Origin: Treponema sp.
GTDB taxonomy: Bacteria; Spirochaetota; Spirochaetia; Treponematales; Breznakiellaceae
Assembly: GCA_031255615.1 (NCBI GenBank)
Contig: JAIRSD010000170.1
Coordinates: 1 to 7,121, forward strand
Length of the DNA: 7,121 nt
Direction: 5' to 3'
How positions within the stretch are numbered: position 1 is the stretch's first letter; each line of letters starts with the position of its first letter. The position numbers and the translations under genes were made by a program. Shown here in pieces: positions 1 through 5,733 of this stretch. The notes below the pieces were generated by a model. That model was not told the DNA's origin, ran no database searches, and saw nothing but the letters and a program-made list of their open reading frames with translations.

Positions 1-140
1 TTGATCCCGCATATTGTCTGTATGGGAGGAGGATCAGAAAATATATCTATCCTTTATAACCCAGGGTTCATTATTTGTCAAGAAAGACGTTCCCGCCAAA
101 GATTCTCAATTTGGAAAACACCGCCGATTGAGTCCCTTTT
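1..140. other. Unassigned leading segment, no supported gene
   Basis: This less GC-rich stretch precedes the palindrome cluster. It contains a strong Shine-Dalgarno-like run (GGGAGGAGG, 24-32), but no ATG, GTG or TTG lies at a usable distance downstream. In the third forward frame a stop (TAA, 57-59) closes a short open stretch from the window edge, so the last residues of an upstream gene cannot be excluded, though nothing identifies one. A TTGTCA at 75-80 resembles a -35 box but has no convincing -10 at 16-18 bases. I see nothing else here. Confidence 0.4.
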
Positions 141-180
141 GGGCGCATCCCCGGCGCTTCGCGCCGGGGACCGGGCTATC
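141..180. repeat. Palindromic element family 1, copy A
   Basis: The left flank GGGCGCAT leads into a 10-bp stem (148-157 with 161-170, loop TTC) and the right flank ACCGGGCTATC. The outer sequence matches copy B at 2272-2307: 13 identical bases on the left (GGGCGCATCCCCG) and 12 on the right (GGGGACCGGGCT). The inner stem differs in sequence and length between the copies but stays fully paired in both. This is the signature of a REP-like element. The right-hand motif GGGGACCGG also occurs at 352-360. Confidence 0.7.
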
Positions 181-232
181 CGCTCTAACAAAAACCTTGC
201 GGGTTTTTATTCCGCTTCTATCCCTTGCGCGG

Positions 233-261
233 GCGAAAAACGGCGTCCTGCCGTTTTGCGC
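233..261. repeat. Hairpin with TCCT loop
   Basis: A perfect 8-bp stem, AAAACGGC (237-244) with GCCGTTTT (250-257), is extended by GCG/CGC (233-235/259-261) across one A-G mismatch. The loop is GTCCT. The core CGGCGTCCTGCCG (241-253) recurs with one change at 304-316. Only four T residues sit on the 3' arm and no T-run follows, so a terminator role is weak. Confidence 0.6.
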
Positions 262-300
262 CTTCGAATCCGGCGCGTTCCGCGCAGAGTCCCGGAACAG

Positions 301-319
301 GGCCGGCATCCTGCCGGCC
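301..319. repeat. Hairpin with TCCT loop, second copy
   Basis: A perfect 7-bp stem, GGCCGGC (301-307) with GCCGGCC (313-319), encloses the loop ATCCT. The core matches the hairpin at 241-253 in 12 of 13 bases, so the two share a loop and inner stem but differ outside it. Confidence 0.6.
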
Positions 320-450
320 GGCAGGGTCCCCGGCCTTCGCGGATCGGGGCGGGGGACCGGCATGAATACCGCGGGAACAGCATCCGTAAAACGCCGCGCG
401 GAACACCGCGCTGCGCGGGAGATGCGCGGAGACCCGCGGCTGCCGGGGCA

Positions 451-479
451 GCCCGTTTTTTACTCCACAAAAAACGGGC
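451..479. repeat. 11-bp inverted repeat with T6/A6 inner arms
   Basis: GCCCGTTTTTT (451-461) pairs perfectly with AAAAAACGGGC (469-479) around a 7-base loop. The T-run and A-run lie inside the stem rather than after it, so this is not a standard intrinsic terminator on either strand. It is the longest perfect stem in the window. Confidence 0.65.
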
Positions 480-534
480 CCAAAAAATACCGGCAAAAAG
501 AAATGGAGCCCCCCGCGCGTCAGACGATCGATTC

Positions 535-563
535 TTGTTCGGAAGCTCAAGTTTCCGAACAAC
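535..563. repeat. Palindromic element family 2, copy A
   Basis: TTGTTCGGAA (535-544) pairs perfectly with TTCCGAACAA (553-562). A G-T and a C-G pair extend the stem inward to 12 bp, closing on the tetraloop TCAA (547-550). Bases 538-563 match 5659-5684 in 20 of 26 positions with no gaps, the differences being confined to the centre. It lies about 75 bases before the GH35-type start codon. No T-run follows it, so a terminator role is not supported. Confidence 0.65.
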
Positions 564-620
564 CCGAATAGACCGCCCCGCGGACCGCTTGACCAGAAAT
601 TCCGGCGTGCCATAATACCC

Positions 621-629
621 GGAAAGGAG
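621..629 (+). promoter_or_regulatory. Ribosome binding site of the GH35-type gene
   Basis: The purine run GGAAAGGAG ends eight bases before the ATG at 638. Its AAGGAG core (624-629) is a strong Shine-Dalgarno match and fixes the start. No clear promoter is visible between the last hairpin (562) and this site. Confidence 0.8.
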
Positions 630-637
630 TCCCACGG

Positions 638-2227
638 ATGGAAACAATTTTTTCTCAGCGCGGCAGGCCGGTTTTTGTGCTGGGCGGGCAGGCCCACAAT
701 TCCAGCACCTACTCCGCCCGGGACCGGGAACTGTTCTGGAAGGCCCTGGACGCCCTTAACGCCAATACCGCGGAAATTCCAGTGTACTGGGAAGCCGTCG
801 AACCGGAAGAGGGGCGCTTCGATTTTAGCCAGGTGGACACCCTTTTTCAGGAGGCGGCGGCCCACGATAAATATTTGATCCTCCTGTGGTTCGGCACCTG
901 GAAGAACGGGAATATGCGCTACGTCCCGGCCTGGGTAAAACTGGACTCCCGCCGTTTTAAACGGGTGCTAAGCGGCGAGGGGAACAGTCTTTTTGTTCTT
1001 TCCTCCCACTGCGAGGAAAACCGCGAGGCCGACGCCAGGGCTTTTGCGGCCTTTATGGGACGCTGCAAAACTCTTAACGCCGACGGCCGCCTGCTGGCGG
1101 TCCAGGTTGAAAACGAGGCGGGAATCGCGGGGCGGAGCTACCGGGATTTCAGCCCCCTGGGACAGGCGGATTATGAAAGGGCCGTGCCGGAGGGACTCCT
1201 CGATTTGATCGAACAGAACAGCGATACGGAGTTGTTCGCCCAGTGGGAATCGATGGGGAAAAAACGGGGCGCCGCTTGGGAGGAGAGCTTCGGAATAAAA
1301 GCGGGGGCGGAAAATCTTACGGCCTACAGTACGGCCTCGTATATCGATAAGGTCGCGGCCGCCGGAAAGGAGGTCTGCGACATCCCCCTTTACACCAACG
1401 CCGCCCTGGACGGCTACGTATACGGCTGGAATTTGCCGGGCATAAATTATACCGGCGGCGGCCCCATACCCCGGCTGTACCCAATCTGGAAATACGCGGC
1501 CCCCCATCTGGATCTTCTGGCCCCGGACATTTACCACAACAGCCGGAGGATCTACGAAGAGGTGTGCCGCCGCTACAACCAGGAGGACAACGCCCTTTTT
1601 GTCCCCGAATCAGGATACCGGGGAATCGGGAACGCGAAAAACCTGTTTTACGCCCTCGGAACATACGGCGCCGTCGGCTACGCGGTATTCGGCGTTGAGG
1701 GGATCCTGACAAAAGAGGGAACCCCGGATCCCCGCTGCCGGGAACTGCTGGATAGTTTCGCGTCGATCTCCGCGGCCCTCCCGCTGCTGACAAAGCACCG
1801 GGGGACCGGTAGAATCCATACCGTCGTCCAGGAGGAATTCGACGAAGGCTGGCATTACCGGACCGAGGCGTATATCGTCAAGGTTGACTTTAGCCCCAAC
1901 CGGATGACGAACTATATCCACCGGGCCATCGAGGAATCTTCCCGGAGCGGCGGCCCCTCCCGGGGCAGGGGCCTGATTATCCAGGAAGGACGGGATGAAT
2001 TCTTTATCCTGGGCACGGACTTCACCGTTACCTTCGCCCCCCGGGACGACATATTTTATTCGGAGGACCGGATAACCAACCACATGCCCTATCTTACGGT
2101 CGAGGAAGGACGTTTCGATTCCGCGGGCCGGTGGATCAGGGAGCGGACGAGGACCGGGGACGAGTGCGACCACGGCATCTGGGTCTTTGCGGAAAACCGG
2201 GTAGTCCGCTGCGTCCTGTGCCCCTAA
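638..2227 (+). CDS. GH35-type glycoside hydrolase (probable beta-galactosidase), cytoplasmic
   Basis: This 529-residue enzyme probably hydrolyses terminal beta-galactosides by the retaining mechanism of clan GH-A. The first ~370 residues read as a (beta/alpha)8 barrel: an N-terminal GRPVFVLGGQAHNSS strand, the NTAEIPVYWEAVEPEEG segment typical of GH35/GH42 enzymes, an NE acid/base site at Asn159-Glu160, and a probable nucleophile Glu324 in a VPES context. The last ~150 residues form a separate beta-rich domain resembling the accessory domain (DUF5597) that follows many bacterial GH35 barrels. The N terminus (METIFSQRGRP) has no signal peptide, so the enzyme should act on imported substrate, which fits the sugar importer immediately downstream. 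The start is set by AAGGAG at the right spacing. GH35 versus a related GH-A family, and the exact sugar, cannot be settled by reading; galactoside specificity is inferred from the family. Confidence 0.85.
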   Translation: METIFSQRGRPVFVLGGQAHNSSTYSARDRELFWKALDALNANTAEIPVYWEAVEPEEGRFDFSQVDTLFQEAAAHDKYLILLWFGTWKNGNMRYVPAWVKLDSRRFKRVLSGEGNSLFVLSSHCEENREADARAFAAFMGRCKTLNADGRLLAVQVENEAGIAGRSYRDFSPLGQADYERAVPEGLLDLIEQNSDTELFAQWESMGKKRGAAWEESFGIKAGAENLTAYSTASYIDKVAAAGKEVCDIPLYTNAALDGYVYGWNLPGINYTGGGPIPRLYPIWKYAAPHLDLLAPDIYHNSRRIYEEVCRRYNQEDNALFVPESGYRGIGNAKNLFYALGTYGAVGYAVFGVEGILTKEGTPDPRCRELLDSFASISAALPLLTKHRGTGRIHTVVQEEFDEGWHYRTEAYIVKVDFSPNRMTNYIHRAIEESSRSGGPSRGRGLIIQEGRDEFFILGTDFTVTFAPRDDIFYSEDRITNHMPYLTVEEGRFDSAGRWIRERTRTGDECDHGIWVFAENRVVRCVLCP

Positions 2228-2271
2228 AAGTCCCGAAGGGCAAGAAGTTTCATTGATACGGATATACATCC

Positions 2272-2307
2272 GGGCGCATCCCCGCCCGCGGCGGGGACCG
2301 GGCTGTC
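2272..2307. repeat. Palindromic element family 1, copy B
   Basis: The flanks GGGCGCATCCCCG and GGGGACCGGGCT are identical to copy A at 141. The stem here is 8 bp (2279-2286 with 2290-2297, loop CGC) against 10 bp in copy A, with different inner bases but complete pairing. It starts 44 bases after the stop of the GH35-type gene, within the 249-base gap before the transporter genes. Confidence 0.7.
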
Positions 2308-2317
2308 AAGCAAGCCT

Positions 2318-2347
2318 CAAGCTGCCGGGCTTCGCTCCGGCCCCTTG
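2318..2347 (+). other. Stem-loop between the hydrolase and transporter genes
   Basis: GCCGG (2324-2328) pairs with CCGGC (2337-2341). The stem is extended outward by CAAG/CTTG (2318-2321/2344-2347) across a 2x2 internal loop. No T-run follows, so it is at best a weak or factor-assisted terminator for the upstream gene. It could also be a barrier to 3' exonuclease, or part of the neighbouring repeat. Confidence 0.4.
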
Positions 2348-2378
2348 GGTTAGAGTTAACATGGGACGATGCGTGTGT

Positions 2379-2407
2379 TTGACTTAAAGGTGGATGAGGT
2401 ATAGAAT
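2379..2407 (+). promoter_or_regulatory. Predicted sigma-70-type promoter of the transporter operon
   Basis: TTGACT (2379-2384) and TAGAAT (2402-2407) each match the -35 and -10 consensus at five of six positions and are separated by exactly 17 bases. Transcription would start near 2414, giving a leader of about 60 bases before the binding-protein start codon. I see no convincing palindromic operator for a LacI-type repressor overlapping it; the GTTAAC palindrome at 2355-2360 is too short to claim. The promoter suggests that the transporter can be expressed independently of the hydrolase gene. Confidence 0.65.
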
Positions 2408-2463
2408 AATCCCGGCTATGGGCAGCAGCATGGGTCTTGGACTATCATGTTCAAACACTTTTT

Positions 2464-2470
2464 AGGAGGA
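2464..2470 (+). promoter_or_regulatory. Ribosome binding site of the sugar-binding protein
   Basis: AGGAGGA, a full Shine-Dalgarno match, lies six bases before the ATG at 2477. It decides that start over an in-frame ATG at 2447, which has no ribosome binding site and would place ten polar or bulky residues ahead of a standard signal peptide. Confidence 0.9.
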
Positions 2471-2476
2471 TATTAC

Positions 2477-3781
2477 ATGAAAAAAATCGCGCTTACCCTC
2501 TTGGTTCTCGCCGCGGTCGTTGGCATGGGTTTTGCCGGGGGGCGGAGAGCCCAGGAACCGGCGGGGACGGTTCCCCTTACCATTTATATGCAGATAGAAC
2601 CGGCGGATCCCCAATACGCCTACTGGCCGACAACCCTGGATGCCTTCGCGGCGAAATACCCCGATATTAAACTGGAGTTTGAGTACGTTACCGGGGAACA
2701 GTTTCACGATAAATTCCAGGCTATGGCGGCCACCGGGACCATCCCCGATCTTTTCACCTGCTACGCCGGAGCCCGGTCAAGCTACATTTTGGACCGGGGC
2801 CTGGTAAAGGATCTGCGGCCCTACCTGACCGACTCGTTTAAGGCGAACTATACCAGCGCTATTTGGGAACCCCAGGGCCCCAACGGAGAAATCTGGATCA
2901 TCTCCCCCAATCTGGCGGTCTGTACGGTGATCTATGTAAACCCCAAACTGCAAAAAGAACTGGGCCTGAGCAACCCCAAAACCCTGGACGAAATGGCCGC
3001 CCAGGTTCCGGCGATTCAGGCTGCGGGCTACATCCCCATGACCTTTGGAAATTCCGCCGCCTGGCCCGGATCCTCTCTGCTCCTGTCCTGCCTGGTGGAC
3101 CGCACGGCCGGCACGGCCTGGTTCGACAGGGCCATGGCGGGGACCGCGAAATTCTCCGACAAGCCCTTTGTTGACGCTGTCACGGTAATCAAACAAATGA
3201 TGGACAACCGGCTGCTGCCCTCCGGGACAAACCAGATGAGCGGCATGGACGCTATCAGCGCCTTCGCCCAGAACCGGGCGGTGTACCTCCTCCAGTCCGG
3301 ATGGGTCCAAACGGCCCTGCTGGGAGCGGCTTCCAGGGAAGATTACGATCAGTACCAGGTCATGGCGTTCCCCGAAATTGCCGGGGAAGTTACCCACGGT
3401 TCCAGCGCGGCCACCCTGGGGGAAGCCCTGGCGATGAGCGCCAGGCTGGAAGGCGCCAAGGCCGACGCGGCCTGGAAATTCCTCAGCTTCATCTACGGCC
3501 AGGAAGGCATGGATCTGATGATGAAGTACGGCAACGTGGTTACCTACAAACTGGACCTTTCCAAGTACGACGTGGATAATCTGAACAAGCAGTACATCGA
3601 TCTCATTAACAATCAGTCCATGGGCTATGTGATTGACGCGAAGATGGACGGCGAGGGAGTCAACAACATCCTTAACCCCGGTATTCAGGCGGTGATGATT
3701 GGGGATAAGACGCCCCAGCAGCTTGCCAACGAATACGAGGCATGGGTGGCGGCCAACGACTCCAACCGCAAAAGAAGATAA
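2477..3781 (+). CDS. Sugar ABC transporter substrate-binding protein (family 1)
   Basis: This 434-residue periplasmic protein should bind a sugar or oligosaccharide and deliver it to the two permeases downstream. Residues 1-20 are a signal peptide (MKKIALTLLVLAAVVGMGFA) with a likely signal peptidase I cut before GG; there is no cysteine at the site, so it is not a standard lipoprotein. The mature part has the layout of family 1 binding proteins (MalE/UgpB type): an LTIYMQ opening strand, a segment on a target at the end of a YPDIKLEFEYV strand, the MAATGTIPDLF motif, a central hinge region, and a C-terminal helical half with GEALAMSARLEGAKADAAWKFLSFIYG, typical of the family. The length is normal. 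The ligand cannot be read from sequence; a galactoside is suggested only by the neighbouring hydrolase. It is the first gene after the predicted promoter. Confidence 0.9.
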   Translation: MKKIALTLLVLAAVVGMGFAGGRRAQEPAGTVPLTIYMQIEPADPQYAYWPTTLDAFAAKYPDIKLEFEYVTGEQFHDKFQAMAATGTIPDLFTCYAGARSSYILDRGLVKDLRPYLTDSFKANYTSAIWEPQGPNGEIWIISPNLAVCTVIYVNPKLQKELGLSNPKTLDEMAAQVPAIQAAGYIPMTFGNSAAWPGSSLLLSCLVDRTAGTAWFDRAMAGTAKFSDKPFVDAVTVIKQMMDNRLLPSGTNQMSGMDAISAFAQNRAVYLLQSGWVQTALLGAASREDYDQYQVMAFPEIAGEVTHGSSAATLGEALAMSARLEGAKADAAWKFLSFIYGQEGMDLMMKYGNVVTYKLDLSKYDVDNLNKQYIDLINNQSMGYVIDAKMDGEGVNNILNPGIQAVMIGDKTPQQLANEYEAWVAANDSNRKRR

Positions 3782-3782
3782 C

Positions 3783-3869
3783 GGCGCCGGGGTTGCAGGG
3801 ACCCCCGCCGGACCGGAGGTTCCGGGCAGGACAGATATGCGGCGCGGCCCGCACAACCCTGTCCGGCCT
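3783..3869 (+). other. Highly structured spacer after the binding-protein gene
   Basis: The GC-rich gap between the binding-protein stop and the first permease can form several stems in a row: GGGGT/ACCCC (3789-3793/3801-3805), CCGGA/TCCGG (3813-3817/3821-3825) and GGACAG/CTGTCC (3829-3834/3859-3864). The last extends outward by about four pairs across one mismatch and would compete with the second. No T-run follows. In other bacteria, stem-loops at this position of sugar ABC operons raise binding-protein transcript over permease transcript by partial termination or RNA protection. That role here is inferred. Confidence 0.5.
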
Positions 3870-3914
3870 CCGGCAGCATTTCCGAATCCGTAGTTTTGGA
3901 GCGGTCTTATCAGG

Positions 3915-4802
3915 ATGAATATGAATTACCGGACGCTAAAAAAGATCAGTTATATCTCGTTCGTGCTGCCCGCGTTTATCATCTACTTAAGCATGATGGT
4001 TTTCCCCGTTCTTTTTAGCATGTTCCTGGGTTTTACCCAATGGAAGGGCTACGGCCCCATGGAATTTGTGGGGCTGGGGAATTATGTTAGGATGTTTCAG
4101 GACCCGGTGTTTCATATCGGGCTGAGAAATAATGTCATGATCGTCCTGGTTTCGGTGTTCGGCCAAATACCCCTGGGCATGTTTCTCGCCTATATCCTGT
4201 ACCGGAAAATAGTACGGCAGTACAACCTTTTTGAGGTCCTTATTTTTCTCCCCATTACCATTTCCTCGGTCATTATCGCCCAGCTTTGGAATCAGATCTT
4301 TTCACCGGTCGGCATATTCCCCGCCATGGTCCGTTTTTTAACGGGGAACCGGGAATATATCATGACCATCGTCGAAAACAAAAACCTCGCCATCGTTCCG
4401 ATCATGTTCGTCCTGCTCTGGCAGCATACCAGTTTGTACATGGTTATTTTCCTGGCCAACATGCAGCGGATCCCCAACGCGGCTATAGAGGCGGCCCAGC
4501 TTGAAGGGGCGGGGGAGGGAACAATTTTTCTGCATATCATCGTTCCCATGATGGGCTACGTTATTTTTATCAACTCGGTGCTGGCTATTTCCGGAAGTTT
4601 CAAGAGTTTCGACCTGATATATTCCATGACCAGAGGCGGGCCCGCCCACTATACGGAAGTTATCGCCGTATATATGTATAACTCCACCTTCGTTCACCAA
4701 AATTACGGCTACGGCAGCGCCCTGGCTATCATCATCATCTTCTTTATCGTCATCTCCCTGCTCCTTACCAGGGGGGTCACAAAATTTTTCAAGGTAGAAT
4801 AG
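3915..4802 (+). CDS. Sugar ABC transporter permease, MalF/UgpA type
   Basis: This 295-residue inner-membrane protein should form half of the translocation pore of a CUT1 importer. About six membrane helices are visible, near residues 12-39, 73-95, 105-127, 157-181, 206-228 and 263-286. The cytoplasmic EAA loop that docks the ATPase begins at Glu192 (EAAQLEGAGEGTIF, then IIVP). The FDLIYSMTRGGPAHYTEV segment is typical of MalF-type partners. The start is uncertain by two codons: ATG 3915 has only a distant GGAG (3898-3901), whereas ATG 3921 is preceded by AGGA (3912-3915) at a good distance. The stop is one base from the next start, implying coupled translation with its partner permease. No ATPase gene is present. 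Confidence 0.9.
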   Translation: MNMNYRTLKKISYISFVLPAFIIYLSMMVFPVLFSMFLGFTQWKGYGPMEFVGLGNYVRMFQDPVFHIGLRNNVMIVLVSVFGQIPLGMFLAYILYRKIVRQYNLFEVLIFLPITISSVIIAQLWNQIFSPVGIFPAMVRFLTGNREYIMTIVENKNLAIVPIMFVLLWQHTSLYMVIFLANMQRIPNAAIEAAQLEGAGEGTIFLHIIVPMMGYVIFINSVLAISGSFKSFDLIYSMTRGGPAHYTEVIAVYMYNSTFVHQNYGYGSALAIIIIFFIVISLLLTRGVTKFFKVE

Positions 4803-4803
4803 T

Positions 4804-5652
4804 ATGAAAAAGGGTACAGCCTTGGGGAAGGCGCCGGTTTCCTGGCGGATAGCCTCCTATACACTTATGCTTATTTTCGCTGTCATTACGATATTCCCCC
4901 TGGTCTGGCTTAGTTATTCTTCCCTAAAACCAAACCAGGAAATTATGCAGCGGCCCCTGGCCCTGCCCCGGTCCCCCACGCTGTACAATTACGCTACCGC
5001 CTGGGAAATGGCCGGCCTGGGCCAGGCGCTTCTTAACAGCGCCTTTTATTCTATCACTTCCACCGTGCTGGGGATTTTTGTCGCCCTGGCGGCGGCCTAC
5101 GCCCTTTCGAAATTCCCCTTCAAAAGCCGAAATTTTTTCATAAGCGCCTTCGCCCTGGGGCTCATGCTGACGGTCCACGCCGTGATCATCCCCCTGTTCC
5201 TGGTGGAGGTAAAGCTCGGCATCGTCAACACCCGGCTGGGCATCATTCTGCCCTATGTGGCCTTTAGCCTTCCCATGTCCATTATGATCGCCCTGTCCTA
5301 TGTGCGGGGCATACCGGACGCCCTGCTTGAATCCGCGGAGATTGACGGGGCGAAATACCGCTACATCTTCTGGCGCATGATCGTCCCCCTTTCCACGCCG
5401 GTGATCGCCACCATGGGGATCCTTTCGTTTCTGGGCCACTGGAACGAATTTCTCTTTGTCTTTGTCTTTACTTCCAGCCAGGCGCTTAAGAGTCTGCCGC
5501 CGGCGATAACGATATTCGCGGGAAAACGCACCACCGAATACGGCCTGCAATACGCCGCCCTGGTCATCGGCTTTTTGCCCATGCTTATTTTTTACATCGT
5601 CTTCCATTCCCAGCTTATCAAGGGTTTCAGCGAAGGCGCTCTGAAAGAATAA
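4804..5652 (+). CDS. Sugar ABC transporter permease, MalG/UgpE type
   Basis: This 282-residue inner-membrane protein is the second half of the pore. It begins with a short cytoplasmic tail and a first helix near residues 16-40 ending in SYSSLKPNQEI, characteristic of MalG-type permeases. Five further helices follow. The EAA loop starts at Glu176 (ESAEIDGAKYRYIFWRMIVP), followed by the WNEFLF motif usual in this group and the C-terminal Q-I-G-SEGALKE ending. It begins one base after the upstream stop; its ribosome binding site (AAGG, 4791-4794) lies inside the end of that gene, so the two are almost certainly translated together. The ATPase partner is not in the window. Confidence 0.92.
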   Translation: MKKGTALGKAPVSWRIASYTLMLIFAVITIFPLVWLSYSSLKPNQEIMQRPLALPRSPTLYNYATAWEMAGLGQALLNSAFYSITSTVLGIFVALAAAYALSKFPFKSRNFFISAFALGLMLTVHAVIIPLFLVEVKLGIVNTRLGIILPYVAFSLPMSIMIALSYVRGIPDALLESAEIDGAKYRYIFWRMIVPLSTPVIATMGILSFLGHWNEFLFVFVFTSSQALKSLPPAITIFAGKRTTEYGLQYAALVIGFLPMLIFYIVFHSQLIKGFSEGALKE

Positions 5653-5658
5653 TAGAGT

Positions 5659-5684
5659 TTCGGAAATTTCAGTGCCCGAACAAC
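5659..5684. repeat. Palindromic element family 2, copy B
   Basis: This copy matches 538-563 in 20 of 26 positions. Both begin TTCGGAA and end CCGAACAAC, with differences only in the ten bases between. Here the pairing is shorter (TTCGG/CCGAA, 5659-5663 with 5676-5680) and the interior carries the small palindrome GAAATTTC (5663-5670). It begins seven bases after the permease stop and may tune readthrough into the M81 gene, but no T-run supports termination. Confidence 0.55.
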
Positions 5685-5733
5685 AACCCCTTAAAAAAAC
5701 AGGGTCCGCTCTAAACCCAAACGGAGAACTTCT

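Larger units (their letters stand above)
141..562. repeat. Intergenic palindrome cluster upstream of the GH35-type gene
   Basis: About 420 bases hold at least seven inverted repeats and no convincing gene. Stems are at 148-157/161-170, 190-196/202-208 (AAAAACC/GGTTTTT), 237-244/250-257, 301-307/313-319, 325-331/352-358 (GGTCCCC/GGGGACC), 406-410/414-418 and 451-461/469-479, with a final one at 535-546/551-562. None is followed by a proper T-run on either strand, so they do not read as simple terminators. Open frames crossing the region translate to Arg/Pro/Gly/Ala-rich, low-complexity protein, as expected from palindromic GC-rich DNA. Two of the units recur elsewhere in the window (near 2272 and 5659), so the cluster is probably assembled from dispersed intergenic repeats. 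Whether it acts in RNA stability, insulation, or is simply mobile debris is unknown. Confidence 0.65.

Noticed and set aside
24..32. Strong Shine-Dalgarno-like GGGAGGAGG as the start of a gene
   Set aside because: No start codon follows at 4-12 bases and no coherent protein begins there.
190..208. AAAAACC/GGTTTTT hairpin as an intrinsic terminator
   Set aside because: The stem has only two GC pairs and the T-run is part of the arm; no independent U-tract follows.
141..562. CRISPR array
   Set aside because: The repeats are palindromes of different sequence and irregular spacing, with no constant repeat-spacer unit and no cas genes.
1..615. Long forward open frames (1-615 from TTG, and 14-571) as protein genes
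   Set aside because: The translations are Arg/Pro/Gly/Ala-rich with no recognisable domain, the frames run through a series of palindromes, and the starts lack ribosome binding sites.
2447..2476. Earlier in-frame ATG (2447) as the binding-protein start
   Set aside because: It has no ribosome binding site and would overlap the AGGAGG that serves the ATG at 2477, and the extension spoils the signal peptide.
2777..3856. A 359-residue minus-strand open frame
   Set aside because: It lies opposite the clear binding-protein gene; long antisense frames are expected in GC-rich DNA with strong third-position bias, and the product shows no family motif.
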